64,000 nucleotides of DNA from Psococerastis gibbosa (Eukaryota; Arthropoda; Insecta; Psocodea; Psocidae): the NCBI GenBank assembly GCA_963971405.1, contig OZ020486.1, positions 3,348,001 to 3,412,000 on the forward strand, written 5' to 3'. Positions 12,600 to 22,725 of the stretch are shown in pieces. Below the pieces are notes generated by a model that made no database searches, was not told the origin of the DNA, and worked only from the letters and a program-made list of their open reading frames with translations. Both the position numbers and the translations under genes were made by a program. Every line of letters begins with the position of its first letter. Within the stretch, counting starts at the first letter, position 1.

Positions 12600-12960
12600 T
12601 ATGTAATTGTCTTTAACATGTAAAGTTGAAAGTGTTTTTGGGTACCCTATCAAGTCTAACTTAGCCAGACTAGCTTTTAACATAAAGGCAAAGATATTCG
12701 AATCTAACAACATCGACTTGGAAATAAGGAAAAGACTTCTCAAAACTCTAGTGTGGAGTGTGCTCTTGTACGGAAGTGAGACATGGTGCATTTACGAACA
12801 TGAAAAAAAAGCTGGAAGCCTTTGAGTTGTGTTGATACAGAAGAATCATGAAAATCCCATGGAGAAACCACATAACCAACGAAGAAGTGCTCCATAGAAT
12901 AAACGAAAAAAGAGCTATTATGGCCACCATTTCAACAAGAGGCATATTATTCTTGTTTCT
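12600..12960 (+). pseudogene. LINE reverse transcriptase C-terminal fragment
   Basis: The plus-strand frame contains LEIRKRLLKTLVWSVLLYGS followed by ETW, the highly typical block just after the thumb of many LINE reverse transcriptases. A single frame change near 12815 leads into YRRIMKIPWRNHITNEEVLH and then RAIMATISTRG, the usual continuation. The fragment has no catalytic FADD region and stops near 12950. It is closely related to the minus-strand piece at 52310-52590, which carries the same HITNEEVLHRI and IMATISTR strings, so both come from one LINE family. Neither is functional. Confidence 0.8.
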
Positions 12961-14040
12961 GTTCAGTATATTTTTAGGTTGCTCAAATGGAACTTATGTA
13001 GGCCACCTTACGCTCTGTTATAGGTAGGTCCAGTCAAAACAACAAACATACAGTATGTTACGATATAATATACCGCAGAATTATAAGAATGCATTTTTGC
13101 ACTATTTACAGTATCTATGGCAAACAAGGGGAATTTAAGAATATATATGAATAGAAAAAAACAGCAGTAGTGAGGGTAATGTTAACAAAGAGGCTACTTG
13201 ACAATGTTTGAAAATCTATTTTATCCCCTTAAAATTATTTTTTTAATAAAAATGTCATTGTTGGTAGTAGGGAAAAGAAAGATTTCTTCCCATGAATTTA
13301 AATTTGTTTGTTAAAATGGGTGAAAAATGACAGTAGAATGTAACTTCATGTATAGTGATGCCGCGATTAGCGGTACTCGTATTATTATAAGTAGCAATCG
13401 GATGTCTGTTGGCGTTCTGGCTTTTGTAATCGACAGCTAAGACACTCATATTCATTTATTTAATTCATGAACAATACAAAACGTATTGTATTATTATTAA
13501 CCTATGTTGCAATTTTAAACTGTTGTTGATATGTACAGTTAGGTGAAGGAGAGGGCCATAGGCTCATAGCTCATAGGCAGTATATTATGATTACTATGAT
13601 GACGTGGAAAACTCAATCGGTAGTTCAAATAGAACTCAAAAAGCAAATAAGCTCGATATGATTTCATTTCCACTCTGGGCTAATATATCCAATTTAATAA
13701 TATTTAAATAGAGTCCCATGTGGTAAAGTGGGAAATAAGCTAAAATGAAACTTTGGAAGTGGGAGAATCATTATAGCAATTCAGTAGCCTTACGTTTTAA
13801 GTATAACATCTGTCATCTTCATTATGTCATATGTTTTACCGTCACTGGTATAGCCTACCTTTAATAATTTATTGTCAAACAATAGAAAAAAAAATACCGA
13901 AATATTTGTTGTGGCATGCGTATTTCTCGTACCTGCTATGTAAGAGCTTATACTGCCGTATATACTGTAAGTAAGATTTATTTCAGGTTCTATTTATTTG
14001 TATATATTGAATATTAAAATGTTATGTAGGCTTAATATGT
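12961..14040. other. No gene recognised
   Basis: AT-rich DNA without recognisable domains, inverted ends or copies elsewhere in the window. Confidence 0.4.
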
Positions 14041-14044
14041 TTTA

Positions 14045-14700
14045 GGGAGATTTATCTACCTATTGAGATGGCGACCAATGTTCGGCAACTTTCCAAAAAT
14101 ATCATCACAACTTTTCATTTCATGACCCCCTGAGCCTAAAACCACCCTCCGTCCAAAATGTTATATAGGCTACAGTATACATAATATGTACTGTATATGT
14201 ATGTTTAGGAAACACTCTAACTTCCGAAAATATTATCTGACTTTGATGAAACTTGGCACAAAAATTGATCATACAAGTGTCTTGATGGATTTCGTTAACC
14301 AGCTACAGTAGATCCACTATTAAGTTACAAGATGGTGGCCGATTGAAACCTCATATAATTCATATCTCAGTTAATATTGGTCGCAAAGGAATGAACTGAA
14401 ATCTGACAGTAACTCGTATTATTATCTACGATAATGGTTATCAACACTTTTTACGACAAATCAACGATTTCAAGATGACGTCCATTCAAAGTAAAAGTAA
14501 GTTAATTATTTAATAAGTAAAAGTTCGTAGTCGTCATTGTTTGGAACACAAGAGTGTTTATGTTGTGGTCGGGAAAATAATGAAGTACTTTTAATTTTTT
14601 GCATACATAGCGTACAGTAGGTAGCGTAGAAGAAAAGCAGGGTCTGCAGAATCTCACTACTCTTGATCGGCCAGAGCCGAAAGGGATTTTTTATTGCATA
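14045..14700 (+). repeat. Repeat family C (related to family B), copy 1
   Basis: 14045-14170 matches 37255-37370 in reverse complement (ATGGCGACC, CATGACCCCCTGAGCCTAAA). 14270-14690 matches 33975-34385 in reverse complement (CATATCTCAGTTAATATTGG, GGAACACAAGAGTGTTTATG). The segment is therefore dispersed, low-copy, inverted between sites and non-coding. Confidence 0.6.
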
Positions 14701-15150
14701 CCGTAATAAAACCATATTTCGACAGTTTTTTGTAGTTATTGAAAATCCTACCATCTGCATGACAGGATTAAGGCAGGCTCGGAAAGCGATTAGAATAGGT
14801 ACACATTATAGTCAAGAGAGGGTCATACTAGCAGCATAATATGATTAAAATAGCATCGCGAGTCGCTCATAATTGAAGACCCTATCGTAACGAAGCATAA
14901 CCCTGATGGGACCCCCCCCCCCCCCCCAGAAGCGATACGCAATTTATGGATGCTCTCTAAAATGAAAACCTGATATATCCCAAGTATATTCCCGGTATGG
15001 AGTTATGAAACATTATAAGAAGACAACATTACGGGCATGTTTTGGCTTAGGATTAGACTGCCATGATCCAAAATCGTGCGACAGCCCTTGTTTTAAAAAA
15101 AAAATGTAAGAAGAGAGGGCAGTGTCGCCACCTGGTGGTTGAGATGAGAA
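14701..15150. other. No gene recognised
   Basis: It contains one C run at about 14911-14927 and nothing else I can support. Confidence 0.35.
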
Positions 15151-15152
15151 GC

Positions 15153-15450
15153 TCGGCGTTGCAATGACCAAAATTTGCATAAACAGCGATGTGTTGTCCG
15201 TATTCGATTTATTGTAAGAAAAGAGACTTGTCTGGCGATGCAACGCCCGATATTTCAATTTTGGCGATGTACTTGTCAGCGAGGTAATGACCGGCGATGC
15301 AGTGACCGAAATTTGCATAAAGGCGATGCCTTGTCCATGTTAGGTTTACTGTAAGAAAAGAGATTTGTCTGGCGATGCTCTGTCACGCGAGGAAGTGCCC
15401 GGCGATATACTGTCCAGCGATGTAATGCCCGGCGAGGTAATGTCACAGTC
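15153..15450 (+). repeat. Minisatellite of 15-bp boxes within a 138-bp duplication
   Basis: About a dozen boxes of the form GCGATGYAATGYCC occur. Between 15389 and 15450 they recur every 15 bp. On a larger scale 15161-15240 and 15299-15378 are two copies of the same sequence (ACCRAAATTTGCATAAA, GTAAGAAAAGAGAYTTGTC), a period of about 138 bp. It sits directly upstream of a zinc-finger pseudogene fragment. Confidence 0.7.
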
Positions 15451-15655
15451 TCCCAAAATGGTAATTTATGTGAAAAACGTTTACGCAAAAAGGTCACCCA
15501 TTTAAGAACACATACGGGGGAAAAGCCCCACAAATGTATGATATGTAAATGGCGCTTCACAGAAGACTGATCTTAAACATCTTTTAAGAACTCATACTGC
15601 GGAGAAACCCCATTAATGTCAGACAAGTGCTTCACAGCTAAGCCGCTAAGGCCTC
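15450..15655 (+). pseudogene. Degenerate C2H2 zinc-finger fragment
   Basis: DNA closely matches the finger exons downstream: GGTAATTTATGTGAAAAACG, then a CATTTAAGAACACATACGGG linker, then GAAAAGCCCCACAAATGTAT encoding EKPHKCM. The fingers are shifted between frames, a TGA falls in the second one, and the third has lost its second cysteine region (CATTAATGTCAGACAAGTGC). About two and a half fingers are recognisable. It is a dead piece of the same gene family as 16536-17749, lying about 0.9 kb upstream of that exon and on the same strand, possibly a fragment of an earlier tandem copy. Confidence 0.75.
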
Positions 15656-16535
15656 TCTTGATTACTGTATAGGGGCTGTATAGGGGGGTGATCTAGGCCA
15701 ACAGATAGGATTCATAATGTACCATAATAGACAATAGGTAAGAGAATTGTGATTGTGGCGAGAGGAGTTCATCAGGAATTCGTAGTACCCCCACTTCAAT
15801 TTTTTATTTGTACAAAGTTGATTTTCACTAGAAATACCGATCTTAGAGCATTATTACATTAGCAGAAATACTCCTGTACATTTGGATACCGTGCATGACA
15901 TGTGGCCTTCACTAGCAATTGGCTACAGCTCCTGAACTCCTTTCTTGGAGCTAACTCACCAATAGTGTTTTTGTACCTACAAGTTGATTTCAATATTTGT
16001 CACCAATCTGTGTTAGGAAGAGGTCCTGTACATTTCGCTGCTCGGAAGAAAAAAGACACAACTCAAAAATGGTCGGTTTCGACTTAATAACGCTAAAATA
16101 TTTTTTTAAAATCAATTTTGCGTTAATGTCGTGTGTATCTCTTCCGCGCGAGGGCAGTTGTGTCGTTTTCTATTCGGCGGCAACCTAATTCATTAAAAAA
16201 AGGTTTAACTTCAATTTCTGTAAATTGATAGATTTAGAGTTGTGTCCTTTTTCTTCCGATGTAGCGATATATCATGTATCTAAATGCTCAGAGAAATTTC
16301 TCAACAATTTATATTTTATGAGAAAGATTTTCACTTGTAAGACTTTTTTCACTCCTGTTGGGTCTCAATAAGTATTCTACGAATGCAGAATAACAGCCCT
16401 GCCTACCAACCACTCGACTATTGTTAATGTCAATACTATATCGTAAGTGCCAAACCCATAAAAATCAACATACAGTATATCATGCTGCTACCTCAATTTC
16501 TATTCGTTTATATTTCGTCTTCTTCGCTCTTTTAG

Positions 16536-17749
16536 ACTTAAAAACAGAACTTCATGTGAAGGAAGAGCAATACACGATCACAGAAGAATGTGACCCACCG
16601 TCGTCTCTCAGCTGCCAAGTACGTGGACAGACTTTCCCATTTGAAAAAGCTGAGTTGGCCTCCCATTTTATACAGCACGCTGAAGATAATGTCTTCAGTG
16701 GTAAGAACGATGACAAGAATTTCGACCGGAAAGCTTCGGATGCACTTTTTGTGGTAAACACAGAGGAGGGGTTCATTGACGTTGATATTCGCCATAAATA
16801 CTATACCTGCAATATGTGTGAGAGACGTTACGCGAATAAGAGTGGTCTTGAGTGCCATTCAAGGACACATTCAGAGAATAGGCCCTATGAATGTAGTTTA
16901 TGCGAAAGGCGTTTCGCGCAAAAAAATCACCTTGATGGCCATTTAAGATTTCATATGAGGGGAAAATCCTACAACTGTAAAGCATGTGACAAGTGTTTCG
17001 CGCAAAAGATTGATCTTGATCGTCATTCTAAAACACATTCAGGGGAAATGCCCCACCAATGTAGAATATGTAAAAAGCGTTTCACGCAAAAAGGTAATCA
17101 TGACCGCCATTTTAGGACACATGCAGGGCAAAAGCTCCAGCCGCAAAAATGTAATTTATGTGGAAGACGTTTCACGAATAAAGGTCTTCTTTATACCCAT
17201 CTAAGAACACATACAGAGGAAAAGCCCCACAAATGCAATGTATGTGAGAAGCGTTTTATGCAGAAAGGGAACCTTGATGACCATTTAAGAACACATACAG
17301 GGGAGAAGCCCCACAAATGTAAGATATGTGAAAGATGCTTCACGGCTAAGACTAGCCTGAATCGCCATTTAAGAACACATTCAGGGGAAATGCCCCACAA
17401 ATGTAGTGTATGTGAAAAGCGTTTCTCCCAAAAAGATAACTATGACCGCCATTTTATGACGCATACTGGCAAAAAGCCCCAACCCCACAATTGCAAAATA
17501 TGTGAAAAACGTTTCACCCAGAAAGGTCACCTTGTTAGTCATTTAAGAACACACACGGGTGAGAAGCCCCACAAATGTAATGTATGTGATAGGCGTTTCA
17601 CGCAAAAGGGTAACCTTGATGGCCATTTAAAAACACATACAGGTGAAAAGACCTTCAAATGTAAGATATGTGGTAGATGCTTCACGACTAAGAGTGGTCT
17701 TAATCGCCATGTAAGAGCACATATTGGTGGAAGTAGTAATTTATTGTAA
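16536..17749 (+). CDS. C2H2 zinc-finger protein, terminal exon (cluster gene 1)
   Basis: Likely nuclear DNA-binding protein, target unknown. The exon starts after TTCGCTCTTTTAG at 16535 in phase 1, exactly where the two paralogous exons start. The open frame continues upstream to 16421 but that part is probably intron. An acidic leader (HVKEEQ) precedes a degenerate finger in which the second cysteine is arginine (CQVRGQTF). Eleven canonical C2H2 fingers follow from about 16804 to 17730, joined by TGEKPHKC-type linkers; fingers 4 and 8 are instead followed by longer linkers containing QPQ or QPH. The helix cores alternate between QKGxLDxH and xKxxLNRH types. No first exon was found in the window, unlike the other two genes. 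A decayed finger at 18005-18061 suggests a longer ancestor. Being zinc-finger is certain; whether it is expressed is not visible. Confidence 0.9.
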
Positions 17750-17754
17750 TGTTT

Positions 17755-17945
17755 TTGAAGGGCGTGTTATGGACTCAGGCCCCTGGCCCAATACCAACGA
17801 CACCGTGGATTTCGGACATTATTTACGTATTGTTTCCGTATGAATTTTTGGCCATTGGCAAACTGGTATACGATGTTAATGTCAACCTACACCGGCTGCA
17901 ACCGATAATGGACAAGCTGAGAGAAGCTTACCATTGTCGCAGTTA
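17755..17945 (+). repeat. Repeat family E, copy 1 (inside the 3' region of gene 1)
   Basis: The segment contains TGGATTTCGGACATTATTTA, TTTCCGTATGAATTTTTGGC and ATAATGGACAAGCTGAGA. The same order occurs at 49262-49480 and 51596-51790. It lies immediately after the stop codon of the zinc-finger exon and separates that exon from its decayed last finger. There are no terminal repeats; it could be a SINE or LINE tail. Confidence 0.65.
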
Positions 17946-18004
17946 AACGGGCTAAATCATAACTTAACCATGCAGGTACCTACGGATACAAGTCCGCATA
18001 TTGG

Positions 18005-18061
18005 GGGAAATCCCCTTCAAATACATGTGATTGGCGCTTCACTCAAAAAGGTCACCTTGAT
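18005..18061 (+). pseudogene. Remnant of an additional zinc finger of gene 1
   Basis: TGTGATTGGCGCTTCACTCA then AAAAAGGTCACCTTGA encodes CDWRFTQKGHLD, the first half of a finger of this family. It is preceded in another frame by a GEIPFKY-like linker and ends in a T run. It is separated from the gene 1 stop by repeat family E. Confidence 0.65.
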
Positions 18062-18282
18062 TTTTTTTTCATTTTTCATTCCCTGCTTTTGATATTCTAT
18101 TAATATGGTAGCCTATTGTTTTTTTGAAAAATTTATATCTGCGAATGAGATGAATCACAATCACTGACACGACTTTGACTGTTCTAAAAATCCTTGTACC
18201 TATGTCCTAACTATATTTCACCTTTATTTTGGCCAACAGAGAAAAAGTTCGGCGTATTTTTCATATAATGGGGCGTTGCGTA

Positions 18283-18461
18283 CAAGGGCGGATTTTAGGG
18301 GGATCAGAGGGTCCGGACCCCCCAAAATAAAATGAATTACACTAGATAACAATGGGTTTACGGTTGGAATTAAAAATAATATTGTTTTTTAATGTTATAA
18401 TCCACTGAACCTGCCCGCTGACCCCCCCCCCCCCTAAATTGGTAGCAAAATCCGCCCTTGG
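18283..18461 (+). mobile_element. hAT-type MITE (family F) with perfect target duplication GTTGCGTA
   Basis: The ends are CAAGGGCGGATTTTAGG at the left and AATCCGCCCTTG at the right. The octamer GTTGCGTA flanks both sides (18275-18282 and 18462-18469). The element is 179 bp with a C run near the right end and no coding potential. The copy at 43806-43993 is the same family in the opposite orientation. Confidence 0.9.
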
Positions 18462-18651
18462 TTGCGTATGACATATATGATATGATCTATATAAGGAAGA
18501 CCTGTTGTTTGTTTAGCTCCGGTGACGCCCCCCTCTGTTTTTTTGTCTGCGGCCTAATACCGTACGTATTATTATTAGAATCTGCTGACGTAGGCTAAAC
18601 CCCTTAAAATTGAAGCGTCATAAGTTTACATTTTTATATATTATGGTCCAG

Positions 18652-18820
18652 CAGTCTGATCGAGGCGATTATAATACCGGTATTTATTTAATCCCCTGGT
18701 AGTAAAAATGTAAACAAGGTAATTTTGTAATGGAAAGTGCTATTCAAAATTTGTTTGTTTACAGTTATAATCCTAGGGTATTTATTTAACCCCGGTATTA
18801 TAATCGCCTCGATCAGGCTG
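18652..18820 (+). mobile_element. MITE family D, copy 1
   Basis: The inverted ends share CTGATCGAGGCGATTATAAT and flank a core that itself has TGTAAACAAG and TTGTTTGTTTACA in opposite orientation. Copy 2 is at 24252-24409. I could not read a target duplication with certainty. Confidence 0.65.
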
Positions 18821-20560
18821 CAGGCCGGCAAGGGTGACAGCCTGACTGCGCTATACCCGTAGTGCCGCACTCACCTTGCATAGAAATTTTTCATGAGGAA
18901 TAATGGACTGCAACCCACAGAACATCATAATCACAGAACAACATAATATATAAGAACGTTAACTCAATGGTAATATTTTGTTAGGGAAAGACTGCCAACT
19001 GCCAAAAAAAAAATAATAGTAATGTTGGCCCTCCCGCGTCAGAATCATTCGCTCCTTTTTTCAAATTTTGTGTGGCCGGGGCCCCGGCCGGCCCGGCTCG
19101 CGCTCCCTTCCTATTTAATATTATATTGACCTATTTTGTATTATATAATTGATTTTTAATGACTACTCTGGTATGTACTCTGACAACGTTGTTAGTATTC
19201 ACCTTATTTTAAACAAACTATTTTTTTTTCATAGTTCCACACTAAGCCGTACCTAACATATTAAATACAAAATTAAGAAATACTCAATGACCAACACACA
19301 TTATACTTATTAAGAAATATACATTTCTTTTTATTACTAAATTGAACTCAGTCCATACAAAATCCATCTACAAATTATTTGTGATAACGTGAATAGCCCG
19401 AAATGTAATGTATCAACACGTCGAAATAGATTGTTATGTGGAAATAGGAATACATTCTCGTCCTTGCTCTTCTTCTGGAAAGTCGAGACTGACATCTTGA
19501 GCAGGTTCCACCTATACTCATCATCGGTTGCGAGCCTTCCCTTGCTCGGTGATGAGCCATTCGCCGCCAATAAACCGAATCCTTCAGGCTTTTGCATAGC
19601 GAACAATGTCTTCTTCTTCCAGCATCACGTCTATCTTTCTCCTCCTTATCAAGGCGGCATGCATGTTCATCCCGAACTAGATTCTCTTAATAAATCGCTG
19701 ACATGACATCTCCTGAAAGTTCAAATGATATGATAAGCCAAGCTACCCGCACAAATATGAAGAAGAAAAAGTAACGATGCTTCTCCTTTCTCCGATCACA
19801 TGGTGTGTAGAGACCTGTGCATCTTAATACCTTGCCACTTCATATACTGTAGGTACCGTAATTGATCATTTATATATTAATTTCCATTATAGGTTACTAA
19901 TTGATCGGAACATGAGTAGGCAGCCATGGTACAATTACTGACCATGGAAATTTGACATTACCTACACTAATTAATAAAATTGAAAGCATATTTGGGTAAA
20001 CTCGCACCAGTCCGTTACACAAGGATATTTCCACAAATCTAACAACATAGATAGTGTCACTTTTCCTGTTTCTGGAACCGTAAAAGCAGCATGTAAATCT
20101 GTCGAATAGGTACTCGAAATGCCAATGCTTTCGTTATAATAGCGTAGGTTTACACATAGGAAAGGAAAAATAGCAGATTAGTTAAAGAGCCCATAGGAAA
20201 TTGTCAGCCCGAAATTTAAAACTTTTTATTTAATTAACTAAGCAAGTTATTAAAGATTTGGCTCATTTCAGTTGTAGAAGTCTACTTTATGCATCATATA
20301 ATAAGGTTATTTTTTACAAAATATTATCATGTCGATGAAAAAGCTACAATTTAAAATATTAGAAATACTATATCTTATCATAGGATGCATGAAGTAGTCT
20401 TTTACAACTTTAATGAGACAAATGTTAAATAACATGATTCGTTAATTATTTCGGGCTGCCAATTTCCTACGGGCTGTACACCCTTAATATACTATCGTCA
20501 CCCCTATCTGAGATTGCTAGAAAATACTTACTTTGCACTATGGAGTTCAACTTGTCAGCA
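18821..20560. other. No gene recognised
   Basis: A GC-rich patch at about 19075-19105 (GGCCGGGGCCCCGGCCGGCC) is embedded in AT-rich DNA. An 89-codon minus frame at 19337-19606 shows no known domain. I see no repeats shared with the rest of the window. Confidence 0.4.
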
Positions 20561-20569
20561 CCGACGACT

Positions 20570-20945
20570 GCCATTTTCTTACTTCTTACTACTGGGTTCC
20601 AGCTTCAGGTGATGCCGATGGCCAGATGATTCATTCACCAGTGCCCAAAGATTCTTCCGTCCCAGAATTTTTTCTATTCCTCCTCCTCCCAATGCCGTCA
20701 CGAGTAAGTCCTTCTCCCTGCTTGGAATGGACCATTGCAGGAGAATATGCTCAAGAGTTTCTTCATCCATTCCACAGGCTCGACACAGTGCTGAATCCAC
20801 CAGGTTGAAACAGTGGAGATATTGGTTTGTGGCTCGAGCTGCGAAGGAGGCAACCTCGCGAGGGATTCCCGAGTTCGCCGAGTCACCAGGCTAGGGCTGA
20901 AGTAGGTGTAGCGACCTTCCAACCCTACTTCCTGCACAGCGGTTG
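20570..20945 (-). pseudogene. LINE reverse transcriptase C-terminal zinc region, frameshifted
   Basis: Minus-strand peptides include ALCRACGMDEETLEHILLQ, the CxxC...H...C type motif that closes many non-LTR retrotransposon ORF2 proteins (the usual final cysteine is changed to tryptophan). A preceding stretch, SLVTRRTRESLARLPPS, lies in a different frame, so at least one indel separates them. No polymerase catalytic block is present. It lies on the same strand as, and about 0.7 kb downstream of, the SGNH ORF at 21642-22223. CR1-type LINEs carry an esterase domain in ORF1, so the two could be ends of one internally deleted element; this is inference. Confidence 0.7.
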
Positions 20946-21061
20946 ATTCATTCCATTTTCAACTCCTGCACTTCGGATTTTACGGTCACAACTGGAACGA
21001 CAGGCTCCTGTACAAATCCTGGCCGCTAGGAGGTAGCTGGAGTGACAATGACGATGGAGGG

Positions 21062-21614
21062 CAGTGGCGTAGCCCCCCCCCCCCCCAAAAAATGAGCAAA
21101 ACCGCTTCTTTAAGATATTTCGGTAAAAAATTCTCCAGAGAGAGTCCCCCTTTTTCCAGTTTTAATGATAAATTTATGGTCTGCAAGTTCAAAACTGTTA
21201 TGCTGACAAACTATTTCAGGCCTATCTTATAAAAAACATTCACTGAGATAGCCCCCGGGCCCCTCTTATTACCTGTAATATTCTCAACATGTAAAATATA
21301 AACATAAATGCTTTGAAAGTGTGTAAATTCCACTATTTCGAGCTTATTCTTTTCAAAATAATTCTCCCGGGGGAGACCCCGGGCCCCCCGTTCTCTAGGG
21401 TATAATATGTGAAAACCTCACTAATTTGGGCCCATTTATCTTTTTTTTCTCTGGGGGATGAGTCTTGGGGTCGTAATGCCCCCCCCCCCAGAAATTTTGG
21501 TTATTTACGCCAATGCACCCCATTCGAAAACCTATCGGAAGCAGGCAAACTTTATGCATTGATGTTGCACGAAAACTAGACCCCCACCCGAAATAAATTC
21601 TGGCTACGCCACTG
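21062..21614 (+). mobile_element. hAT-type element, 553 bp, with near-perfect target duplication
   Basis: The ends are CAGTGGCGTAGCC at the left and GGCTACGCCACTG at the right, a perfect 13-bp inverted repeat. The flanks ATGGAGGG (21054-21061) and GTGGAGGG (21615-21622) differ at one base. Long C runs lie near both ends, and the interior contains family A type monomers with CCCGGGGGAGACCCC. It is inserted 27 bp beyond the stop codon of the SGNH ORF. Confidence 0.85.
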
Positions 21615-21641
21615 GTGGAGGGACTGCCTGAAACGTGGGCA

Positions 21642-22223
21642 TTACGTTGGACGGATGAATTTCGCATAGCCTACCGCTTTCCTAAGAAAAGCGGAAAACA
21701 CAATCTTTCCATCATCATTCAAATGCAACTTATCACGATTATTAAAGAGCTCTTTCTTAATCTGATAGGTTCCATTTGATGAGATCATGAAGGGAATATA
21801 CGTCCGAGAATATAGAACATTGTTTCCGTAGCGCCTACAGAGTTGACAAAGTAAAACATTACTCGTGCGTATTTTCTCTCGCAATTCTTCGTCGAATCTT
21901 GGCAAAATCGAGGACACTACAATGGAACAGCGCTCAATAACATGGAGCCGGTCCAGCAATTTCCGCATTTCGGCCACAAACTCCTCGGGCGTTTGACGGG
22001 TATTGATGTTCCGGGCTCCAATGTTATTGGTCCCAAAGTGCACAATAACGATCACATACTTTAAACTCGATTCTACCACCATCCGACAAATTTTCATGGT
22101 TGTCAATCGATTGAGCTTTGCGCCACTCCACGGCACTACTTCAGCGACTCGTCCGTCCAATTTAACCCCACGGACCATAGAGTCCCCCACAACGATTATT
22201 CTAGGCTTACACTTCCTCGCCAT
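21642..22223 (-). CDS. SGNH-hydrolase (GDSL-like esterase) domain protein, probably retroelement-borne
   Basis: A 193-codon uninterrupted ORF. The four SGNH blocks are all present: VVGDSMVRG at residues 11-19 (nucleophile Ser15), a PWSG glycine block at about residue 34, FGTNN at 63-67 (oxyanion Asn), and DKLHLND at 164-170 with Asp164 and His167 of the catalytic triad. The fold is that of small esterases and lipases; the substrate is unknown. There is no signal peptide or membrane segment (the start MARKCKPRIIVV is basic), so it is probably cytosolic or nuclear. Isolated SGNH domains of this kind occur in animal genomes within ORF1 of CR1-like LINEs and in other transposon-derived genes. LINE ORF2 debris downstream on the same strand supports that origin. 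An intact triad and lack of stops suggest youth or selection. Confidence 0.75.
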   Translation of the reverse strand: MARKCKPRIIVVGDSMVRGVKLDGRVAEVVPWSGAKLNRLTTMKICRMVVESSLKYVIVIVHFGTNNIGARNINTRQTPEEFVAEMRKLLDRLHVIERCSIVVSSILPRFDEELREKIRTSNVLLCQLCRRYGNNVLYSRTYIPFMISSNGTYQIKKELFNNRDKLHLNDDGKIVFSAFLRKAVGYAKFIRPT

Positions 22224-22725
22224 TGTCTGAAACAGAATGGAAATGCGCTCATTATGATCTTTTTAAACATGTCAGTGTGTTTTAATTTTATAACATGTTA
22301 AGCCAAAAGAGACCTTAAATGACCTATCTTATTACTTTAAATGGCTGATAAACATAGTAGTTTCCTTACTAACTATTATGTAAAACTTGCCGTCATTCAT
22401 TGTTAAAAATAACACAAACGCCAAATAAACACATTGACACATGATAGCCTACCACTAAAGTTGGTAGTTTTTTTTTTTTTTTTTCCCGCGGATGAGGAGA
22501 ATCTGATTATAGGGGGGGGGACTGTTTCCGGAGAATACAGGGCCCCACGTCCCAACAGACGCCCGCGCCTCTTAAACACCTAGCCGTTTCTTGGCCCCCC
22601 TGCTTGAGCACGGCGTCGGATGACTACGACCATGTACGGTCTACGGGGAGTGTGAGGTTATACTCACTAAACTCCTCACCCATCCCGGAACAGGACTTGC
22701 TGCTGCAGCATCTTCGTGGATGTTG
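22224..22725. other. Spacer between the THAP and SGNH ORFs
   Basis: It holds a T run at about 22467-22484, a run of nine G at about 22512-22520 and GC-rich DNA, with no gene recognised. A good 3' splice site reading towards the minus strand (pyrimidine-rich, ending GTGTTCAG) lies just inside the end of the THAP ORF near 22737-22744, so this spacer may contain a small minus-strand exon. Confidence 0.35.

Noticed and set aside
16421..16535. Start of gene 1 at the ATG at 16421
   Set aside because: An AG acceptor at 16535 aligns exactly, in the same phase, with the exon starts of the two paralogs, so the upstream open sequence is more likely intron.
16538..17400. Minus-strand open frames across the zinc-finger exons (also at 27159-27422, 40244-40522, 41011-41253)
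   Set aside because: They are reverse-strand reflections of the periodic finger repeat, with no domain of their own.
19337..19606. An 89-codon minus-strand ORF
   Set aside because: No domain, no splice sites and no paralog in the window; chance cannot be excluded.
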